64,000 bases of DNA from JANQOH01 sp965214495 (GTDB lineage Bacteria; Pseudomonadota; Alphaproteobacteria; UBA7887). The DNA is taken from positions 1,860,001 to 1,924,000 of the forward strand of contig OZ243958.1 in the NCBI GenBank assembly GCA_965214495.1. The letters are read 5' to 3'. Both the position numbers and the translations under genes were made by a program. Position 1 is the first letter of the stretch. Every line of letters starts with the position of its first letter. The notes below the pieces were generated by a model. It was given only the letters and a program-made list of their open reading frames with translations, was not told the DNA's origin and made no database searches. Positions 46,340 through 56,913 of this stretch are shown piece after piece.

Positions 46340-49099
46340 ATGCAAACGCCATGCGCCGCGCGAACCGGGGGTTCGCGGCGCATTCCCTCCCCAGGTGCGC
46401 CGGCGTCCCGCCGACATGCGTCACGGGGCGGCGCGTTTTCGTCTGCGGAAGGCCGGAAGCTCGTTCCGGTCATGCCCGACAACTCGTCCCCCCCCCCCCC
46501 CGCCGTAAGCGCCGACTTGTTCGCTCGCACAGCGTCTCTGCGCATTTCGACGGCCGAAATCGGCCGCGATAAAGCGACCGTCCGGCCCGGGGCCTCACGC
46601 AGACCTCCCCGTTGCCTGATCGGTCTTTTCTGTCTGCTCGCGACGGCGGTCGGTTCGCCGGCCGCTCGGGCGCAGGACGAGGAACCCACGCGGCTGACGC
46701 TGATCGCGGACGACGACGGCCGGGCGCCCTACTACGGCTCGGTGCTCGAGGACAATGACGTGCTCGTGGTCACCGGCAGGCTGGATCGGCCGGCGCCGGT
46801 CGGCGGGGTGACGGTGACGCTGGGCGGATCGCCGGGCGGCGACGCATCGCAATGCCCCAGCACCCTGACCGACGCGCAGTGCCTGGACGACGGATACGAC
46901 TACCGCATGTCGAGCGCCGCGGTCTTCACCATCCCCGCAGGCGAGACAGTCTCCGAAGACGACGGCGCGATCGTGACCATTGCGCTCATGGACGACACGC
47001 TCGACGAAGGCTCCGAGACCATCGTTTTCGACGCGACCACCAGCCCGGCCCTGACGGTGGCGCCGGTGACCGCGACGATCATCGACAATGACGGCGCGGT
47101 GACCGGGATCGTCCTGAAGACGGAAGTGACGGAGATATCCGAGGAGGGCGGCAACCAGCAGCTTGTGCGGGTCATTGCCGAACTGGTCGGCGGCGTGCGG
47201 ACACAGGCGACCGATGTGACGGCGACGTTCAGCCCCGGCGCCGGGTTGACCGCAGCCGACTTCACGGCCGATCCATTCACCATCACCATCCCGGCCAACG
47301 CCGGCTCGGCCTATAACGGCCAGAACGTCGTTCCCGTGGACGACGACGTCGCCGACGAAGGGGTGATCCTGATCGAAGGCACGACGACCGTAGGCATCCC
47401 GGTGACCGGCACCTCCATCGCTCTTGTCGACAGCGACGCGACAGGATTCGCGGTGACGCTGCCGCAGGGGGCGACCCGCCTGACCACCACCGAAGCCGGC
47501 GGCACGGCGACGTTCTCGGTGGCGCTTGCCTCGCAGCCGACGGCGAACGTCGTCATCGGCGTCAGCAGCGACGACACCGGCGAGGGCACGGTGGCGCCGT
47601 CCAGCCTCACCTTCACGCCGCAGAACTGGAACGCGGCGCAGACGGTGACGGCGACGGGCGTGAACGACGACGTGGACGACGGCGACCAGACCTGGACCGT
47701 CGTTCTGGCGGCGGCGCAGAGCACCGACACCGACTACAGCGGCCTCGACCCGGACGACGTGGCGGTGAGCAACGCCGACGACGACACGGCGGGGATCACG
47801 GTCACGCTGCCGCAGGGGGCGACGAGCCTGACCACGACCGAAGACGGCGAAACCGACACCTTCGACGTGGTGCTGGACAGCGAGCCGACGGCGAACGTCG
47901 TCATCGGCGTCAGCAGCGACGACACCGACGAGGGCACGGTGGCGCCGCCCAGCCTCACCTTCACGCCGCAGAACTGGAACGCGGCGCAGACGGTCACCGT
48001 GACCGGCGTCCGCGACCAGGAGAACGACGGCGACCAGACCTACACCGTCGTGCTGGCGGCGGCGCAGAGCACGGACACCGACTACAGCGGCCTCGACCCG
48101 GACGACGTGAGCGTGACCAACGAAGAAACGAACGCCGCGCCGACGGGTGCGGTGACGATCGACGGCACGGCGACGCAGAGGGAGACGCTGACGGCGGTGA
48201 CGGACACGATCGCCGACCCGGACGGACCGGAGACGCTGATCTTCAGCTACCAGTGGCATCGCGACGGCGCGGATATCCCGAAGGCCACCGAAGCGTCCTA
48301 CCGGCTGGTCCAGGCCGACGTCGGGAAGGCGATCACGGTGACGGCGAGCTGGACCGACGACGGCGGCAAGGAGGAATCGCTCACGTCGGAGGCGACGGAT
48401 GCGGTCGAGAACGTCAACAACAACCCGAACGGCCAGGTGACGATCAGCGGCGCGGTGACGGAGGGCGAGACGCTGACGGCGGTGACGAACACGATCTCGG
48501 ACCCGGACGGACCCGCGACGCTGACCTTCAGCTACCAGTGGAAGCGCGACGGGACCGACATCACCAGCGCGACGGAGGAAACCTACGATCTGGTCCAGGC
48601 CGACGTGGGCGCGGCGATCACGGTGACGGTGAGCTGGACCGATGCGTTCAATACGGAGGAGTCGTTGACCTCGGACGCCACGGCGGCGGTGGCGAACGTG
48701 AACGACGAGCCGACGGGTGCGGTGACGATCAGCGGGACGGCGACGCAGGGCGAGACGTTGACGGCGGTCACCAGCACCATCGCGGACCCGGACGGCCCGG
48801 AGACGCTGACCTTCAGCTACCAGTGGCATCGCGACGGGACCGACATCCCCGGCGCGACGGGGGCGACCTACGTGCCGGCGCAGGCCGACGTAGGCGCGGC
48901 GATCACCGTGACGGTGAGCTGGACCGACGACGGCAACACGGCGGAGTCGTTGACCTCGACGCCGACGGCGGCGGTGACCGATGTGAACGACGCGCCGACA
49001 GGCGCCGTAACGATTACCGGCACGGCGACGCAGGGCGAGACGCTGACGGCGGACACTTCCGGCATCGCGGACGCCGACGGGCTCGGAGCCTTCACCTAA
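46340..49099 (+). CDS. Giant autotransporter adhesin, segment 1 (N-terminus, Calx-beta-like domains, first repeats)
   Basis: ORF of 919 codons. ATG at 46340 (GAAGGGA upstream) or 46472 are the candidate starts. A long basic N-terminal extension precedes a signal peptide (CLIGLFCLLATAVGSPAARAQ, ~130-152 counted from 46340), as in large autotransporters. Calx-beta-like domains follow (LIADDDGRAPYYGSVLEDND, VVTGRLDRPAPVGGVTVTL), then two copies of a domain with SLTFTPQNWNAAQTVT. About three and a half ~93-96-residue repeats then begin (FSYQWHRDGADI, TVTASWTDDGGKEESLTS). The frame ends at TAA 49097-49099, where TTCACCTAACCAGTGG replaces the regular TTCAGCTACCAGTGG: one extra base. Confidence 0.8.
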   Translation: MQTPCAARTGGSRRIPSPGAPASRRHASRGGAFSSAEGRKLVPVMPDNSSPPPPAVSADLFARTASLRISTAEIGRDKATVRPGASRRPPRCLIGLFCLLATAVGSPAARAQDEEPTRLTLIADDDGRAPYYGSVLEDNDVLVVTGRLDRPAPVGGVTVTLGGSPGGDASQCPSTLTDAQCLDDGYDYRMSSAAVFTIPAGETVSEDDGAIVTIALMDDTLDEGSETIVFDATTSPALTVAPVTATIIDNDGAVTGIVLKTEVTEISEEGGNQQLVRVIAELVGGVRTQATDVTATFSPGAGLTAADFTADPFTITIPANAGSAYNGQNVVPVDDDVADEGVILIEGTTTVGIPVTGTSIALVDSDATGFAVTLPQGATRLTTTEAGGTATFSVALASQPTANVVIGVSSDDTGEGTVAPSSLTFTPQNWNAAQTVTATGVNDDVDDGDQTWTVVLAAAQSTDTDYSGLDPDDVAVSNADDDTAGITVTLPQGATSLTTTEDGETDTFDVVLDSEPTANVVIGVSSDDTDEGTVAPPSLTFTPQNWNAAQTVTVTGVRDQENDGDQTYTVVLAAAQSTDTDYSGLDPDDVSVTNEETNAAPTGAVTIDGTATQRETLTAVTDTIADPDGPETLIFSYQWHRDGADIPKATEASYRLVQADVGKAITVTASWTDDGGKEESLTSEATDAVENVNNNPNGQVTISGAVTEGETLTAVTNTISDPDGPATLTFSYQWKRDGTDITSATEETYDLVQADVGAAITVTVSWTDAFNTEESLTSDATAAVANVNDEPTGAVTISGTATQGETLTAVTSTIADPDGPETLTFSYQWHRDGTDIPGATGATYVPAQADVGAAITVTVSWTDDGNTAESLTSTPTAAVTDVNDAPTGAVTITGTATQGETLTADTSGIADADGLGAFT
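46488..46501. repeat. Homopolymeric tract of 14 C near the 5' end of the autotransporter gene
   Basis: Fourteen consecutive C follow AACTCGT. The tract lies within the ORF beginning at 46340 and five codons after the ATG at 46472, ahead of the signal peptide. At the present length the frame is open through to the signal peptide. Gain or loss of one C would shift the frame from either start. Poly-C tracts of this length are classical slipped-strand sites in phase-variable surface genes. Confidence 0.85.
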
Positions 49100-52000
49100 C
49101 CAGTGGAAGCGCGACGGCACGAACATTTCAGGCGCAACCGGCACAACCTACGTGTTGACGCAGGCTGACGTGGGTGCGGAGATCACCGTGACGGTGAGCT
49201 GGACCGACGACGGCAACACGGCGGAGTCGCTGACCTCCGCGCCGACGGCGGCGGTGGCGAACGTGAACGACGCGCCCACCGGTGCGGTGACGATCACGGG
49301 CACGCCGAGGCAGGGCGAGACGCTGACGGCGGTGACGAGCGCGATCGCCGACCCGGACGGCCCCGGGACGCTTACCTTCAGCTACCAGTGGAAGCGCGGC
49401 GGGACGTCGATCAACGGCGCGACCGCCTCGACCTACGAACTCGTTCAGGCCGACGTAGGCGCGACGATCACCGTAACGGTGAGTTGGACCGATGCCGGCA
49501 ATACTGTCGAGTCCCTGACCTCGGTCGCGACGGACACGGTGGCGAACGTGAACGACGCGCCGACGGGTGCGGTGACGATCAGCGGCACGGCGACGCAGGG
49601 CCAGACGCTGACGGCGAACACCTCCGGCATCGCGGACGCCGACGGGCTCGGGAGCTTCAGCTACCAGTGGCATCGCGACGACACGGACATCAACGGCGCG
49701 ACCGCCTCGACCTACGTGCTGGTGCAGGCCGACGTGGGCGCGGCAATCACGGTGACGGTGAGCTGGACAGACGACGGCGGCGCGGAGGAGTCGCTGACCT
49801 CGGCCGCGACGGCGGCGGTGACGAACGCCAACGACGCGCCGACCGGCGCGGTCACGATCAGCGGGACGGCGACGCAGGGCGAGACGCTGACGGCGGTGAC
49901 CTCCACCATCGCCGACCCGGACGGCCCCGCGACGCTCACCTTCAGCTATCAGTGGAAGCGCGGCGGGACGGCGATCAACGGCGCGACCGGGGCGACCTAC
50001 GTGCTGGCGCAGACCGACGTGGGCGCGACGATCACGGTGACGGTGAGCTGGACCGACGACGGCGGCGCGGAGGAGTCGCTGACCTCGGCCGCGACGGCGG
50101 CGGTGGCGAACATCAACGATGACCCGACGGGTTCGGTGACGATCAGCGGCACGGCGACGCAGGGGCAGACGCTGACGGCGGTGACGGACACGATCGCCGA
50201 CCCGGACGGCCCCGACCCGCTGACGTTCAGCTACCAGTGGAAGCGCGACGACACGGACATCTCCGAGGCGACGGCCGCCACCTACACGCTGGTGCAGGCC
50301 GACGTGGATGCGGAGATCACGGTGACGGTGAGCTGGACCGACGGCGGCGGCGCAGCGGAGTCGCTGACCTCGACCGCGACGGCGGCGGTGGCGGACGTCA
50401 ACGACGCGCCGACGGGGGCGGTGACGATCAGCGGCACGGCGACGCAGGGGCAGACGCTGACGGCGGTGACGGACACGATTTCCGACCCGGACGGCCCCGA
50501 GACGCTGACGTTCAGCTACCAGTGGAAGCGCGACGACACGGACATCTCCGAGGCGACGGCCGCCACCTACACGCTGGTGCAGGCCGACGTGGATGCGGAG
50601 ATCACGGTGACGGTGAGCTGGACCGACGACGGCAACACCGAGGAGTCGCTGACCTCCGACGCGACGGACGCGGTGACCAACATCAACGACCCGCCGGACG
50701 GCGCGGTGACGATCGACGGCACGGCGAAGCAAAGGGAGACGCTGACGGCGGATACGTCCGGGATCACGGACCCGGACGGTCCCGAGACGCTGGAGTTCAG
50801 CTACCAGTGAAAGCGCGACGGCGCGGACATCGGGGGCGCGACCGGCGCGACCTACCGGCTGATACAGAAAGACGTGGGCGCGGCGATCACGGTGACGGTG
50901 AGCTGGACCGACGACGGCGGCACGGCCGAGTCGCTGACCTCGGAGGCGACGGACCCGGTTGAGAACGTCAACAACAACCCGAGCGGCAGTGTGACGATCA
51001 CCGGCACGGCGACGCAGGGGCAGACCTTGACGGCGGACACCTCCGACGTGAGCGACCCGGACGGTCCCGCGACGCTCACCTTCAGCTACCAGTGGAAGCG
51101 CGGCGGTGCCGATATCACCGGGGCGACGGCAGCGACCTACGTGCCGGTCCAGGACGACGTGGGCGCGGCGATCACGGTGACGGTGAGCTGGACCGACGCC
51201 TTCAACACGGACGAGTCATTGACCTCGGCCGCGACGGCGGCGGTGGCGAACATCAATGACGCGCCGACCGGGGAAGTGACGATCGACGGTACGGCGACGC
51301 AGGGCGAGACGCTGACGGCGAACACCTCCGGCGTCGCCGACCCGGACGGGCTGGGGAGCTTCAGCTACCAGTGGGCGCGCGACGGCGCCGTTATCAGCGG
51401 GGCGACGGGATCGACCTACGTCCTGACGCAGGACGACGTTGGGGCTGCGATCACGGTGACGGTGAGCTGGACCGACGTCGGCAACACGGCGGAGTCGCTG
51501 ACCTCGGAGGCGACGGACGCGGTGGCGAACGTCAACGACGCGCCGACGGGGGCGGTGACGATCACGGGCACGGCGACGCAGGGCGAGACGCTGACGGCGA
51601 ACACGTCGGGCATCGCCGACGCGGACGGGCTTGGGACGTTCGCCTATCAGTGGAAGCGCAACAACGTGGCCATCACGAGTGCGACCGGCGCGACCTATGT
51701 CCTGACGCAGGCCGACGTGGATGCGGCGATCACGGTGACGGTGAGCTGGACCGACGACGGCGGCCAAGCGGAGTCGCTGACCTCGGCCGCGACGGCGGCG
51801 GTGGCGAACATCAACGACGCGCCGACGGGCGCGGTGACGATCAGCGGCACGGCGACGCAGGGCGAGACGCTGACGGCGAACACGTCGGGCATCGCCGACC
51901 CGGACGGGCTTGGGACCTTCAGCTACCAGTGGAAGCGCGACGGCTCGGACATCGGGGGTGCGACGGGATCGACCTACGAACTGGTCCAGGCCGACGTGGG

Positions 52001-54340
52001 CGCGACGATCACGGTGACGGTGAGCTGGACCGATGATGGAAACACGGAGGAGTCGCTGACCTCGGAGGCCACGGCGGCGGTGACCAACGAGAACGACGCG
52101 CCGTCGGGCTCGGTGACGATCACGGGCACGGCGACGCAGGGCCAGACGCTGACGGCGGTGACCGACACCATCGCCGACCCGGACGGTCCCGCGACGTTGA
52201 CGTTCAGCTACCAGTGGAAGCGCGGCGGCGCGGACATCCCCGGGGCGACGGGATCGACCTACGTGCTGACGCAGGCCGACGTGGGTGCGGCGATCACGGT
52301 GACGGTGAGCTGGACCGACGGCGGCAACACGGTCGAGTCGCTGACCTCGACCGCCACGGCGGAGGTGGGGAACATCAACGACGAGCCGACGGGGACGGTG
52401 ACGATCAGCGGCACGGCGACGCAGGGCGAGACGCTGACGGCGAACACGTCGGGCATTGCCGACGCGGACGGGCTGGGGACCTTCAGCTACCAGTGGAAGC
52501 GCGACAACGTGGCCATCACGAGCGCGACCGGCGCGACCTACGTGTTGACGCAGGCCGACGTTGGTGCGGCGATCACGGTGACGGTGAGCTGGACCGACGG
52601 CGGCAACACGGTCGAGTCGCTGACCTCGGCGCCGACGAACGCGGTGGCGAACGTCAACGACGAACCGACGGGCTCGGTGACGATCACGGGCACGGCGAGG
52701 CAGGGCCAGACGCTGACGGCGAACACGTCGGGCATTGCCGACGCGGACGGGCTGGGGACCTTCAGCTACCAATGGGAACGCGACGGCGCCGTTATCAGCG
52801 GGGCGACGGGATCGACCTACGTCCTGACGCAGGCCGACGTGGGGGCGGAGATCGCGGTGACGGTGAGCTGGACCGACGACGGCAACACGGCGGAGTCGCT
52901 GACCTCGGAGGCGACGGACGCGGTGGCGAACGTCAACGACGCGCCGACCGGCGCGGTGACCATCACGGGCACGGCGACGCAGGGCGAGACGCTGACGGCG
53001 AACACGTCGGGCATTGCCGACGCGGACGGGCTTGGGACCTTCAGCTACCAGTGGAAGCGCGACGGCACGAACATCCCCGGCGCGACGGGGGCGACCTACG
53101 TGCTGGTGCAGGCCGACGTGGGCGCGGCGATCACCGTGACGGTGAGCTGGACCGACGGCGGCGGCGCAGCGGAGTCGTTGACCTCGGACGCCACGGCGGC
53201 GGTGGCGAACGTCAACGACGCGCCGACGGGTTCTGTGACGATCACCGGCACGGCGGCGCAGGGCCGGACGCTGAGGGCGGACACCTCCGGCATCGCCGAC
53301 CCGGACGGACCTGCGGCGCTGACGTTCAGCTACCAGTGGAAACGCGACGGGGCGGACATCACCGGCGCCACCGGCGCGACCTACATGCTGACGCAAGCCG
53401 ACGTGGGGGCGCGGATCACGGTGACGGCGAGCTGGACCGACGCCGGCAACACGGCGGAGTCGCTGACCTCGACCGCGACGACGGCGGTGAGAAACGTGAA
53501 CGAGGCGCCGACCGGCGCGGTGACCATCACGGGCACGGCGACTCAGGGCCGGACGCTGACAGCGGACACGTCGGACATCGCGGACGCCGACGGGCTCGGA
53601 ACCTTCAGCTACCAGTGGCATCGCGACGGCGCGGACATCACCGGCGCGACCGGCGCGACCTACATGCTGACGCAAGCCGACGTGGGGACGCGGATCACGG
53701 TGACGGCGAGCTGGACCGACGCCGGCAACACGGCGGAGTCGCTGACCTCGGCGCCGACGGCGGCGGTGGCGAACGTGAACGACCCGCCGACCGGCGCGGT
53801 GACCATCACCGGGACGGCGATGCAGGGCCGGACGCTGACGGCGGACACTTCCGGCATCGCCGACCCGGACGGGCCTGCAACGCTGACGTTCCGCTACCAG
53901 TGGAAGCGCGACGGCGCGGACATCACCGGTGCGACCGGCGCGACCTACGCGCTGGTTCAGGCCGACGTGGGCGCGAGGATCGCCGTGACGGCGAGCTGGA
54001 CCGACGCCGGCAGCACGGCGGAGTCGCTGACCTCGACCGCGACGGCAGCGGTGGCGAACGTCAACGACGCGCCGACCGGCGCCGTGACGATCACGGGCAC
54101 GGCGACGCAAGGCGAGACGCTGACAGCGAACACCTCCACCATCGCCGACCCGGACGGGCCCGGGACGCTCACGTTCAGCTACCAGTGGAAGCGCGACGGG
54201 ACCGACATTCCCGGCGCGACGGGGGCGACCTACACGCTGGTCGAGGCCGACGTGGGCACAACGATCACGGTGACGGTGAGCTGGACCGACGCCGGCGCCA
54301 CGGCGGAGTCGCTGACCTCGGACAAGACGGTGGCGGTGAT
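48139..54340 (+). repeat. About 22 tandem adhesin repeats of 279-288 bp
   Basis: Counted by the FSYQW motif there are 22 units. Each encodes ~93 or ~96 residues: (D/E)APTGAVTITGTATQGETL, then AD(A/P)DG(L/P)-type turn, FSYQWKRDG, GATGATYVLVQADVGAAITV and VSWTDDG..ESLTS. Long runs have an exact 279-bp period (for example 51600-53300). Two adjacent units (~50100-50680) are almost identical in sequence. The units look like bacterial Ig/cadherin-type beta domains, stacked as a stalk. Confidence 0.93.
49100..50810 (+). CDS. Giant autotransporter adhesin, segment 2 (repeats)
   Basis: Continuation of the repeat frame after the single-base shift near 49097 (frame +1 relative to segment 1). It begins mid-repeat with QWKRDGTNISGATGTTYVLT and contains about six repeats. 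No ribosome-binding site or signal peptide lies at its beginning, so it is a gene segment rather than an independent gene. It ends at TGA 50808-50810, where CAGTGA replaces the CAGTGG (Gln-Trp) found in the other repeats: a Trp-to-stop point mutation. Confidence 0.75.
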
Positions 54341-55428
54341 GAGGGCGGACCCTCCCGTCACCGCCGTGATCGGCGCCGATCCCGGCACCACACCGACGGT
54401 GGACGGCGACGAGATCTCCGCGACGATCGGCGGGACGGAGGTCAAGCTGACGCTGCCCGCCGGCCACGGCGTGAGCACGGTCACGTTCTCGGCTCCGACG
54501 TCGGGCCTCCCCGCCGCGCCCGCCGGGGTGAGTTTCGGAGCCGGGGCCTATGTGGGCATCGAACTGGACGCGACGCTCATGGCCGCCGCCTCGGTCTGCC
54601 TGGCCTCGCCGGGCGGGCCGCCGGAGATCCTGGCGCTATACCACCTTCCCGACGGGGGCTGGGAGTGGGCGACGCCGGACTCCCGCGACGGAACGCCGGA
54701 GAGCTTCGTCTGCGGCGAGACGGCGGACTTCTCCACCTTCGTCGTGGGCAGGCTGTTGCCGACCGCCCTGGCCGTGTTCCCCGAACGCGACACCATCGAC
54801 GAAGCGGCGGGCAAACTGGCGGTGCGGGCGATGCTGGACCGGCCGGCGCCTTCCGGCGGCGTGACCGTGACTCTGACCGCGGCCGGAACGGCGACCGACG
54901 ACGACTACGCACTGCCGGAGGCGTTTACCATCGCCGAGAACGAGACCGCGAGAACGGTGGACATCACCATCGTCGACGACGACATCGACGACGACGGCGA
55001 GACCATCGAGCTCTCGGCGACGACCGACCCGGCCGGCTTTGCCGTCACCGGCAGGACGGTCACGATCACCGACGACGACGCCCGGGGAATCACGACCAGC
55101 CCGGCCGAACTCACCGTCGCCGAGGGCGACGAAACCGGCGCGACCTACACGGTCGCGCTCGCCTCCGAACCGACTGCGGAGGTCACCGTCGCCATCGCCG
55201 GGGACGACGCCGACGTCGAGGTCTCTCCGCCGTCCCTCGTTTTCACGACGGACAACTGGGACCGCCCCCGGAAAGTAACGGTAAGGGCGGCGCCGGACGA
55301 AGACACCGAGGACGAGACGGCAGAGCTGACCCACACCGCGTCGGGCGGCGACTATGACGGCGAAACCGCTGCGGTCGCGGTGACGGTCATCGACAACGAC
55401 GGCGCCCTCCTGCGGCAACGGCTCAAGG
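50811..55428 (+). CDS. Giant autotransporter adhesin, segment 3 (repeats and C-terminal stalk domains)
   Basis: Same frame as segment 2 after the TGA. About twelve further repeats run to ~54340. A non-repeat domain follows (TAVIGADPGTTPTVDGDEIS, ILALYHLPDGGWEWATPDSR, TADFSTFVVGRLLPTALAVF). Then come two Calx-beta-like domains (FPERDTIDEAAGKLAVRAML, LTVAEGDETGATYTVALASE) ending VTVIDNDGALLRQRLKG. The reading frame continues to 56165 but is meaningless after ~55428, where the barrel is encoded in the next frame. An extra G in AAGGGGAGTG is the likely lesion. Confidence 0.75.
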
Positions 55429-55431
55429 GGA

Positions 55432-56805
55432 GTGAACGCGGCCGTTCTCCCGGAACTGGCGCGCGCGTTCGCGGGAAGCGCGGCGGAGGCGGTGGCGGGC
55501 CGCTTCGGGGCGGCGCCCCCGGGCGGCGGGGCGGGGAACGCCGCCGGAGCGGCCGGTCTCGCGGACGCGCTCTCTTCCGCCGCCGGGGTCTTGAAGGCCA
55601 ACGAGCGGGCGCAGGAGGAAGGCGATCTGTCCTGGCGCCAGGCGCTGTCGGGCAAGTCGTTCGCGCTGCGGCTGGTGGGCAGCGACGCCGGCGACGGCGC
55701 GGGCGATGTCACGGTCTGGGGCGCCGGCGACTGGCGGCGTCTGTCGCCCGAAGGCGACGGCGCGGTCGAGTGGGAAGGCGACGTGTTCGCCGCGCATCTC
55801 GGCGTCGACGCCGCTCTCGGTCCGGGTCTGCGGGCCGGCGCGGCGGTGTCGCGGTTCGAGAGCGCGGCCGACTACGCCGACCGGAGCGGCGGGGCGCCGG
55901 TCGCGGGCGCGCACGACAGCCGCATGACCAGCGTGCATCCCTATCTCGGCCTGACCTTCGCCGACGGCTCGCGCCTGTGGGCGACGGCGGGATACGGCGC
56001 GGGCGAGATCGAGATCGACGACGGGGAGGCGGGCCGGCAGACGGGCGACACGAGGCTGGCGACCGCGGCGGCGGGAGGCGTCGCACGCCTGGCATCGCAC
56101 GGCGCGATGACGCTGAGGCTGAAGGGCGAGGCGCAGATGGCGTGGTTGAAGGCCGAAGGCAATGACGCGCTGATCGCCGGCGTGACGGTGAAAACCCATC
56201 GGCTGCGTCTCGTCGTGGAAGCCTCGCACGCCTTCGCCCTGTCGCCCGGCGCGACGCTCACGCCCTCACTGGAGGCGGGGCTGCGCCAGGACGGCGGCGA
56301 CGGCGAGACGGGCGCCGGGATCGAGATCGGCGGCGCGCTCGGCTGGTCGGACCGCGCGCGGGGCTTTTCGGCGGAACTCGGCGGGCGCGCCCTCGCGTCC
56401 GGCGACAGCGGGGTGCGCGAATGGAGCGTCTCGGGCTTCGTGCGCCTCGACCCCGGCGCCGAGGGGCGCGGTCTGTCGCTGAGCGTCGCTCCCGCCTGGG
56501 GCGACGCGCGAAGCGGCATGGCGCGGTTGTGGAACGACGGCATGACCGGGCGCGCCGCGAACGGCCCGGCGCGGCGCGCACCCGGCGGACGCATCGACGC
56601 CGAACTCGGCTACGGCATGGCGGCGCTCGGCGGCGCCGGCGTCCTCACCCCCTTCGCCGGCGCGGCCTTCGGAGACGACGGCGGCCGCCGCTGGCGCCTC
56701 GACATCAGAGGCCGGATCGGCCTCGCCCTCGAAGCCAGCCGACGCGAAAGCCCCGTCGCCGAACCCGACCACGCCGCAGGGTTGTCCTTGCGAATGAGCT
56801 GGTAA
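55432..56805 (+). CDS. Giant autotransporter adhesin, segment 4 (autotransporter beta-barrel)
   Basis: 457 codons from a GTG at 55432. NAAVLPELARAFAGSAAEAVAGRF is the usual linker helix before an autotransporter barrel. Alternating amphipathic strands follow (HLGVDAALGPGLRAGAAVSR, VHPYLGLTFADGSRLWATAG, GGVARLASHGAMTLRLKGEA), and the chain ends LSLRMSW with the terminal aromatic residue of outer-membrane proteins. Without the frameshift it would anchor the upstream repeats in the outer membrane. Independent translation is unlikely: GGGGA abuts the GTG and no signal peptide is present. Confidence 0.85.
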   Translation: MNAAVLPELARAFAGSAAEAVAGRFGAAPPGGGAGNAAGAAGLADALSSAAGVLKANERAQEEGDLSWRQALSGKSFALRLVGSDAGDGAGDVTVWGAGDWRRLSPEGDGAVEWEGDVFAAHLGVDAALGPGLRAGAAVSRFESAADYADRSGGAPVAGAHDSRMTSVHPYLGLTFADGSRLWATAGYGAGEIEIDDGEAGRQTGDTRLATAAAGGVARLASHGAMTLRLKGEAQMAWLKAEGNDALIAGVTVKTHRLRLVVEASHAFALSPGATLTPSLEAGLRQDGGDGETGAGIEIGGALGWSDRARGFSAELGGRALASGDSGVREWSVSGFVRLDPGAEGRGLSLSVAPAWGDARSGMARLWNDGMTGRAANGPARRAPGGRIDAELGYGMAALGGAGVLTPFAGAAFGDDGGRRWRLDIRGRIGLALEASRRESPVAEPDHAAGLSLRMSW

Positions 56806-56913
56806 GAAACGCCTCGCCGGCTTGTGCAGGGCGACCGCACCGCGGCCGGGCGGCCAAGGTACTCCGCGTTCCGGGCAGGCGGGTCGTTCGACCCCGCATC
56901 CAGCGGCCCGGGT

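Larger units (their letters stand above)
46340..56805 (+). pseudogene. Disrupted ~3,490-codon autotransporter adhesin gene (whole locus)
   Basis: Reading across one extra base at ~49097, a nonsense codon at 50808-50810 and one extra base at ~55428 gives a continuous type V-secreted adhesin: signal peptide, Calx-beta-like domains, ~22 repeats, Calx-beta-like domains and barrel. Apart from these three points more than 10 kb has kept an open frame, so the damage is recent or stems from sequencing and assembly errors in repeats. The 56806-56913 gap downstream holds no gene. Confidence 0.7.

Noticed and set aside
46595..54467. Very long minus-strand ORFs (849 and 1,083 codons) opposite the adhesin repeats
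   Set aside because: They are Arg/His-rich shadow frames created by the repeat structure, with no start context and no domain.
52214..55357. 1,047-codon plus-strand ORF in the third frame of the adhesin
   Set aside because: Composition (Arg/Asp/Gly/His) is that of a frame-shifted reading of the repeats; the beta-domain frame is the real one.
55432..56805. Beta-barrel as an independent gene
   Set aside because: It has no signal peptide, and the GGGGA abuts the GTG. It aligns as the C-terminus of the upstream adhesin after a one-base shift.
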